Below, one piece after another: positions 6,645 through 10,306 of a stretch of 10,306 nucleotides of DNA (positions are counted from its first letter, which is position 1; every line of letters begins with the position of its first letter). The notes beneath the pieces were generated by a model. The model worked only from the letters and a program-made list of their open reading frames with translations. It did no database searches and was not told the DNA's origin. Source of the DNA: a bacterium. GTDB taxonomy: Bacteria > Babelota > Babeliae > Babelales > Vermiphilaceae. The stretch covers positions 1-10,306 of the forward strand of contig DAOUPL010000031.1 of NCBI GenBank assembly GCA_030626185.1. Direction: 5' to 3'. The translations under genes were made by a program, and so were the position numbers.

Positions 6645-8057
6645 TTATTCGCGACACGCAAGCAAAAACTTATACCAACTATTATCTTTTGCAAAGTCTG
6701 ATCGTGCATACGATGGATGAATGCGCGTTACCGGGAAATAGATCGACACACCTTGAGCATTGCCCAAGTTTGTGCCAGTCATGTTTGCAAAAACAGCTTG
6801 ACCCAACAACGTTTTACCTTGTTTTATTGCTGCACGCAACGCCGATATAGCTTTTTTCGTTACAGTATTTTTTCGTAATTTAATGTATGATAAACCTTTT
6901 TGTAAATTATCGTACAAGTGACCAAAATCTACAAAACTTGGCTGATTAAAACGTGTACACACTCGTCTGCTTGCCATAACAACTTTTTTTACCGACTCTT
7001 CTTTTTGATATTTTATGCACAAACTGAGTAAATTAGAAACTAAATCTAAATTTTTTACTAACTTGCTCACACATGATAAATCAACCGCTGACATTGTAAA
7101 ATCACGTGTTACGTTACAATACGTTTGATAATATTCTTTTACCATCTGACTCGCAAAATCACGTGCAGAAACATTACGTTTTTTTAAATAACTAAACAAG
7201 CGTTCATAGTTCCAACCAGTACCAAGCTCAACTTCTTGTGAACCAACGGCATAATGCGCAAATGGCGCTATAAGATCATGTGTTTCCAGCATTGACATCA
7301 AACATGCATCAAAACCGATAATATCGAATTTTTTACCGTTTAATGATTCATTGCAAATTGTTCGCAACGCATATTGTAACTTTTGATTAGAAAGATAATT
7401 ACCAGTTGTTTCATCCCAACAAATACCACGTAAGATTTCTGATAAATATGGACGACACAAATCAAACATGTTGGTTTTTTCATTAAGGGTAAAGCGATGA
7501 TTCATACGTGCAATAGTCCCTGGTAATGGATCAAGATACCCGGTACCATGATCCCATAAAATTAATGCGTATTTTTTTGCTGGGAATTGTGAAATGCCCA
7601 TTTTGCAAAATGAGATTAATGTTTGTGGATCACCACTATCCATTGTTGCGCTTGAGTTATTAGTACCATCAATTGCAACAAGTTCACCTTTTTTAACGTA
7701 CAAACGCCACGTATGTTTTTTACCTTGTTGATCTTTAACATCAAGATGCACCACAATGTTAAATCTTTTTTGTGAGCCAACACGGTACATTTGTTCAAGA
7801 TTAAATTGTGAAAAACGTGCTAAATTATTTGCCGCTGCAATATAAATCAGCACAGTCCATTCTTTTTGTCCTTGTTTTTTCACCAAAGAATGTGTTCGTA
7901 ATGGTAACGAATTAATCATCTTATCAATGGACCATGAAATTGCGTCTTGCTGATGATACTCATATAAAACGGACGTAAACGAATCACTTATCGCACAGGT
8001 ATGCGCACACAATAATCCAATTATCGATATTATTTTTTTAGTTTGTTTTATTATCAC
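6645..8057 (-). CDS. Secreted clostripain-family (C11) cysteine peptidase
   Basis: A 470-residue peptidase of family C11 (clan CD). The catalytic pair expected for the family is visible: H170 in LILWDHGTG and C252 in GFDACLM. The nearby GSQEVELGTGWNYE (272-285) resembles the stretch that follows the catalytic cysteine in clostripains. EWTVLIYIAAANNL (66-79) is the usual first strand. A signal peptide covers about 1-22 (cleavage possible after HTCA), so the enzyme is probably exported. Clostripain cleaves after arginine and related enzymes after Lys/Arg; the specificity here is not shown. The start is GTG, supported by GGGGA ending 6 nt upstream. The 3' end converges on the gene at 6310. Its 3' part is duplicated as a decayed fragment at 5601-5910. 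Confidence 0.9.
   Translation of the reverse strand: MIIKQTKKIISIIGLLCAHTCAISDSFTSVLYEYHQQDAISWSIDKMINSLPLRTHSLVKKQGQKEWTVLIYIAAANNLARFSQFNLEQMYRVGSQKRFNIVVHLDVKDQQGKKHTWRLYVKKGELVAIDGTNNSSATMDSGDPQTLISFCKMGISQFPAKKYALILWDHGTGYLDPLPGTIARMNHRFTLNEKTNMFDLCRPYLSEILRGICWDETTGNYLSNQKLQYALRTICNESLNGKKFDIIGFDACLMSMLETHDLIAPFAHYAVGSQEVELGTGWNYERLFSYLKKRNVSARDFASQMVKEYYQTYCNVTRDFTMSAVDLSCVSKLVKNLDLVSNLLSLCIKYQKEESVKKVVMASRRVCTRFNQPSFVDFGHLYDNLQKGLSYIKLRKNTVTKKAISALRAAIKQGKTLLGQAVFANMTGTNLGNAQGVSIYFPVTRIHPSYARSDFAKDNSWYKFLLACRE
6695..7023 (+). repeat. Direct repeat B, copy 2 (inside intact protease gene)
   Basis: Counterpart of 5611-5910, inside the intact protease gene and covering codons from about residue 349 to 454. 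It keeps the 29 bp missing from copy 1, so it represents the undamaged form. Confidence 0.9.
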
Positions 8058-8061
8058 AAGC

Positions 8062-8121
8062 TGTCCCCTTTTGTTTTTAACATTATAATTAAAAGTTATA
8101 CCAACTGATTAAAAGGGGTCA
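8062..8121. repeat. Inverted repeat overlapping the protease ribosome site
   Basis: Arms 8062-8072 and 8111-8121 pair at 10 of 11 positions (CCCCTTTT against AAAAGGGG plus flanks), with 38 nt between. On the minus strand the second arm contains the GGGGA Shine-Dalgarno of the protease gene. The arrangement could mask that site in transcripts reading in from comEC, or could be a protein-binding site. Confidence 0.5.
8064..8087 (-). promoter_or_regulatory. Protease -10 box and ribosome site
   Basis: On the minus strand TATAAT (8082-8087) lies 24 nt before the GTG start, and GGGGA (8064-8068) ends 6 nt before it. The expected transcript start (about 8075) is downstream of one arm of the inverted repeat. 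No clear -35 box is visible. Confidence 0.45.
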
Positions 8122-8135
8122 ACACTGTTGTAACT

Positions 8136-9209
8136 TTAGAATAATCTCATCAATAACAGAACGTTAAACGTGAGAAAAAAACTTAACTGAAAATCTAAGA
8201 AAAAAAGATAGTGTGGATTATAAAGTAGTGCAAAAAATGCAATACAAATTATTGCCGACACTGATGAAAACGCACGTTTGTTTATCACATGCGCTTTATA
8301 AACAAACAACGTAGTCAGTGCACGCATAAACGATAGAGAAGCCCAACTCATCAAAAAATAAATAAAGACAAGCAACAACAGCAAAACTTCTTTTATCAAC
8401 AAATTCATAGGAAGCAAACTAATCAACCATTGCAAAAAAATCACAAACAAAACCAAATGCAACCCAGAACGCGCAAAATAATGAGCAATGCCCCATTGTT
8501 TAAAATAATGAGAAACTTTATCACATGTACGTTTATCGTCAGAACGATTACCAAAAAATAAAGCACTTGCTAATGCACGTGACGTTCTGGTCAGCGATCG
8601 CATCATCGACCAATATAACTTTTTTCTTTTACTGTGCACCCATCGCCGTATGCTACGTTCTGGGCGGTGTGCACAATTAATTTCTTTTGCTGTAATAAAC
8701 AATGTTGCACTTACACCCTGCTTGAGCAAATAACGCACAAACTCATCGTTATTCGGTTTTTTAAACGTAACGTCGTTGATTGTTATCGTATCACCAACTT
8801 TGCAATCACATTGTTGCGTGTAAACCAACATATTTTTATTAATACGATATTTATCTTTTTTATTTTGCAACTGTGTTGCCGCAACAGTAAACACATACGA
8901 ATGCCGTGATCCACGTTGATACTGACAATCTACAATTGTTCCCGTAACACTATATTTTATGTTTGCATGCGTTATAAAAAAAGCATCAAACTGATCAATA
9001 CTGTGCTGATACGAATACCCACCCCATGCAAAAACAATTATTAGCGCACAATACCACAAAAAATTTGGCAGTTGTTTTTGTAATGCAAACAACACAAACA
9101 AAGATGCCAAAGCAGCACAAAAGATTGTTGTACAATCAAATTGATACTGCTGTTGCACAACAACACCACTCATTAATGCAAGCAAAAATAGTATTGATGG
9201 TGGAAGCAA
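8136..9209 (-). CDS. ComEC/Rec2-like membrane protein, short form
   Basis: ComEC forms the inner-membrane channel for DNA uptake. This 357-residue protein has an N-terminal pair of hydrophobic helices (about 1-19 and 28-65). A soluble OB-like region follows at about 85-175, like the DUF4131 part of the family. The start of the Competence domain shows LASALFFGNRSDD (213-225), GIAHYFARSGLH (240-251), SFMRA (293-297) and FQLSF (340-344). It stops at 357, where full ComEC proteins (commonly 700 or more residues) continue with more helices and a metallo-beta-lactamase-like domain. Those parts are absent, so it is either a lineage-specific short form or a 3'-truncated gene. The first usable in-frame start is TTG 9209, without a ribosome site; an ATG at 9256 is one base out of frame across an eight-base run. 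Confidence 0.75.
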   Translation of the reverse strand: MLPPSILFLLALMSGVVVQQQYQFDCTTIFCAALASLFVLFALQKQLPNFLWYCALIIVFAWGGYSYQHSIDQFDAFFITHANIKYSVTGTIVDCQYQRGSRHSYVFTVAATQLQNKKDKYRINKNMLVYTQQCDCKVGDTITINDVTFKKPNNDEFVRYLLKQGVSATLFITAKEINCAHRPERSIRRWVHSKRKKLYWSMMRSLTRTSRALASALFFGNRSDDKRTCDKVSHYFKQWGIAHYFARSGLHLVLFVIFLQWLISLLPMNLLIKEVLLLLLVFIYFLMSWASLSFMRALTTLFVYKAHVINKRAFSSVSAIICIAFFALLYNPHYLFFLDFQLSFFLTFNVLLLMRLF

Positions 9210-9215
9210 AAAAAA
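9208..9215 (-). other. Eight-T homopolymer at the comEC-like start
   Basis: On the minus strand eight T residues run into the TTG start codon. One extra T would join the open frame beginning at ATG 9256 (MYNRYFIKIYTNSYFF) to the ComEC-like frame. The tract could be a slippage site or a sequence error. Confidence 0.5.
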
Positions 9216-9279
9216 TAACTGTTTGTATATATTTTGATAAAGTATCTGTTATACATGGATAAAAATATATTTACCATTT

Positions 9280-9288
9280 ATTATAACA
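9280..9288 (-). promoter_or_regulatory. Extended -10 promoter for the comEC-like gene
   Basis: On the minus strand TG-T-TATAAT forms an extended -10 element. It lies 23 nt before ATG 9256 and 70 nt before TTG 9209. The best -35 at 17-nt spacing is TTATTG, which is weak; an extended -10 can work without a good -35. Confidence 0.45.
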
Positions 9289-9329
9289 GTATTATTGCAT
9301 TTCAATAAATCTTAACTTATTAATCAAAA

Positions 9330-10271
9330 TTAACCAATGAAAAGTATCTCTAACACTGCCACATACACAATGCCATAAGTAGCAATATTAAAAATGTTCA
9401 AATTTCCACTTTTAGTCCACATAAGCTTAAAAATCGCAATCTCAGCAGCACGTAAAAACCTGCCTTGCTTCAATAAATTAGTTACGCTTTGTCGTAATAA
9501 CCTATTATATTCTGGATGCCCATTTACTCTATACTTAAAATCAGTTTCTGGCACCTCTACAAATAGTTCATGTAAAAAAGGCTGCAAGCTGTCATTATGA
9601 CAATACTTTTGAAACGGCAATGTTTCATTACCAAGTAAAACATAACGTCCATCTTTAACTACCAAAGACATCGTAGTATTCCAAACCTCTCTTTTATTAC
9701 AACAATTACCAATCCATGTAGGAATTTTTACTTCTTTAAGCTTACTATATTCTTGCCAAACTAATTTTGCGATCATCTTAACAATTTCAAGGGGCACAAT
9801 TGACCTCAAATGATTAAAAACTTCACAATAATTATATAAATAATAATTATGCGCATTTTGCAAAGTATTAAGAGGTAAAGATTCTCCCTCCTGAAAAGAT
9901 AGCTCTCTATTATTATCAACTAAAATTTTATCATAAAAGATCAAACAACTACCATCATCACAATTGTCAAAAAATTCTTTTAATCGCACATCTCCATAAT
10001 ATATACTTCTATATTTTTTTTTCAGAGTATCTAATCTGTATAAAGAATAACCTAACACATAAGTATATTTATTGTGCAACCACATAAGCTCTTCTTCACT
10101 AGCAATAGTATTTTCTAAAATAAACTCTTTTAATGATAATATTTTTTCATACAAATTTAAAATATCTGAAAAATCTCTCAATAGACCTCTTCCGAAACAG
10201 TAAAAAAATGCTATATTAAGAATGATTTTTTTACGGGAGAATAAAATTGAAGCTAGCAAATTTACAAACAT
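9330..10271 (-). CDS. Unknown protein, 5' end apparently replaced by an IS
   Basis: No family recognised; 313 residues as an open frame. Residues from about 30 (LLRDFSDILNL) to 313 form the body, with helical, charged N-terminal regions and a polar middle. The C-terminal hydrophobic helix (NIFNIATYGIVYVAVLEILFIG, about 292-313) could anchor it in a membrane. Residues 1-29 are encoded by DNA that looks like the left end of an insertion sequence, so the ATG at 10271 is probably not the original start; it has no ribosome site and follows TAG directly. Eight of twelve arginine codons I checked are AGA or AGG, unlike bamA, cysS or orfA, suggesting foreign origin. A short VPLEIVKMIAKLVW segment is weakly F-box-like, too little for a claim. 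Confidence 0.6.
   Translation of the reverse strand: MFVNLLASILFSRKKIILNIAFFYCFGRGLLRDFSDILNLYEKILSLKEFILENTIASEEELMWLHNKYTYVLGYSLYRLDTLKKKYRSIYYGDVRLKEFFDNCDDGSCLIFYDKILVDNNRELSFQEGESLPLNTLQNAHNYYLYNYCEVFNHLRSIVPLEIVKMIAKLVWQEYSKLKEVKIPTWIGNCCNKREVWNTTMSLVVKDGRYVLLGNETLPFQKYCHNDSLQPFLHELFVEVPETDFKYRVNGHPEYNRLLRQSVTNLLKQGRFLRAAEIAIFKLMWTKSGNLNIFNIATYGIVYVAVLEILFIG
10209..10240 (+). promoter_or_regulatory. Promoter and ribosome site of the IS transposase
   Basis: TGCTATATT (10209-10217) is an extended -10 element. GGGAGA (10235-10240) is a strong Shine-Dalgarno ending 6 nt before TTG 10247. Together they support a plus-strand gene entering the right edge of the window. Confidence 0.45.
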
Positions 10272-10306
10272 CTAGTGATGTAGTATTTCGTCGAGTGGTT
10301 GGTGTA
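10247..10306 (+). CDS. IS5-family transposase, N-terminal 20 residues only
   Basis: The frame from TTG 10247 stays open to the window edge and encodes MKLANLQTSSDVVFRRVVGV. The FRRVVGV segment is like the FRRLTGV stretch that opens the helix-turn-helix of DDE transposases in the IS5/ISL2 group. A strong ribosome site and an extended -10 precede it. Only 20 residues are visible, none catalytic, so the family call rests on this short likeness and on the IS-like end upstream. Confidence 0.5.
   Translation, partial: MKLANLQTSSDVVFRRVVGV

Larger units (their letters stand above)
10184..10306 (+). mobile_element. Left end of an IS5-type insertion sequence (partial)
   Basis: From about 10184 (GACCTCTTCCGAAAC) the DNA looks like an IS terminus followed by a short untranslated lead and a transposase start. 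The terminal repeat is inferred from general likeness to IS5-family ends; its partner would lie beyond the window. The possible target TAA or TAG-like duplication cannot be checked here. Confidence 0.45.

Noticed and set aside
9748..9798. F-box-like segment VPLEIVKMIAKLVW in the 313-residue protein.
   Set aside because: Only a short, weak likeness; no supporting repeats or ankyrin units are visible, so I do not call an F-box.
1..10306. CRISPR arrays, tRNA or rRNA genes.
   Set aside because: No short regularly spaced repeats and no cloverleaf or rRNA-like stretches were seen; all repeats found are coding duplications or leader copies.

Overview
The window is AT-rich chromosomal DNA from a bacterium with a Gram-negative type envelope, since it carries a full BamA/Omp85 gene. 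Secreted C11 (clostripain-like) protease, a short ComEC-like protein, several small secreted or membrane proteins of unknown family and an IS5-type transposase start together suggest a reduced-genome, host-associated lineage. Candidatus Dependentiae (TM6/Babeliae) is my best guess. That is inference from overall character, not from a diagnostic marker.

Left part (1-4771): cysS on the minus strand diverges from bamA across a 158-bp promoter region. bamA overlaps the next gene, a signal-peptide plus one-transmembrane protein of unknown family (here orfA), which has its own AGGAG ribosome site inside the bamA 3' end.

Centre (4402-7023): this is a tandem duplication that has since been cut down. 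The apparent original unit was orfA, then a small membrane-protein gene, then a convergent C11 protease gene. The order now is orfA; small repeat protein; small membrane protein 1; a fragment of the protease gene (minus); a 5'-truncated orfA copy; small membrane protein 2; a shared hairpin terminator; and the intact protease (minus). One nearly identical leader and ribosome site (24 nt) precedes all three small secreted-protein genes. Small membrane protein 1 lost its own end and now reads 25 codons into the protease fragment in antisense, making a chimeric C-terminus. The terminator copy that should follow it is gone, so the plus-strand transcript probably runs on to the hairpin at 6614.

Right part (8058-10306), mostly minus strand: the protease promoter sits in a 78-bp gap containing an inverted repeat that could mask the protease ribosome site. 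Then comes a 357-residue ComEC-like protein that lacks the second half of the Competence domain and any C-terminal nuclease domain. Next is a 313-residue protein of unknown family rich in AGA/AGG arginine codons. At the right edge the start of an insertion sequence appears to have replaced the 5' end of that gene.

Functionally, only cysS (tRNA charging), bamA (outer-membrane protein insertion), the C11 protease (secreted peptidase) and the transposase start can be named. The other plus-strand proteins appear to be exported or membrane-bound and have no assigned role.
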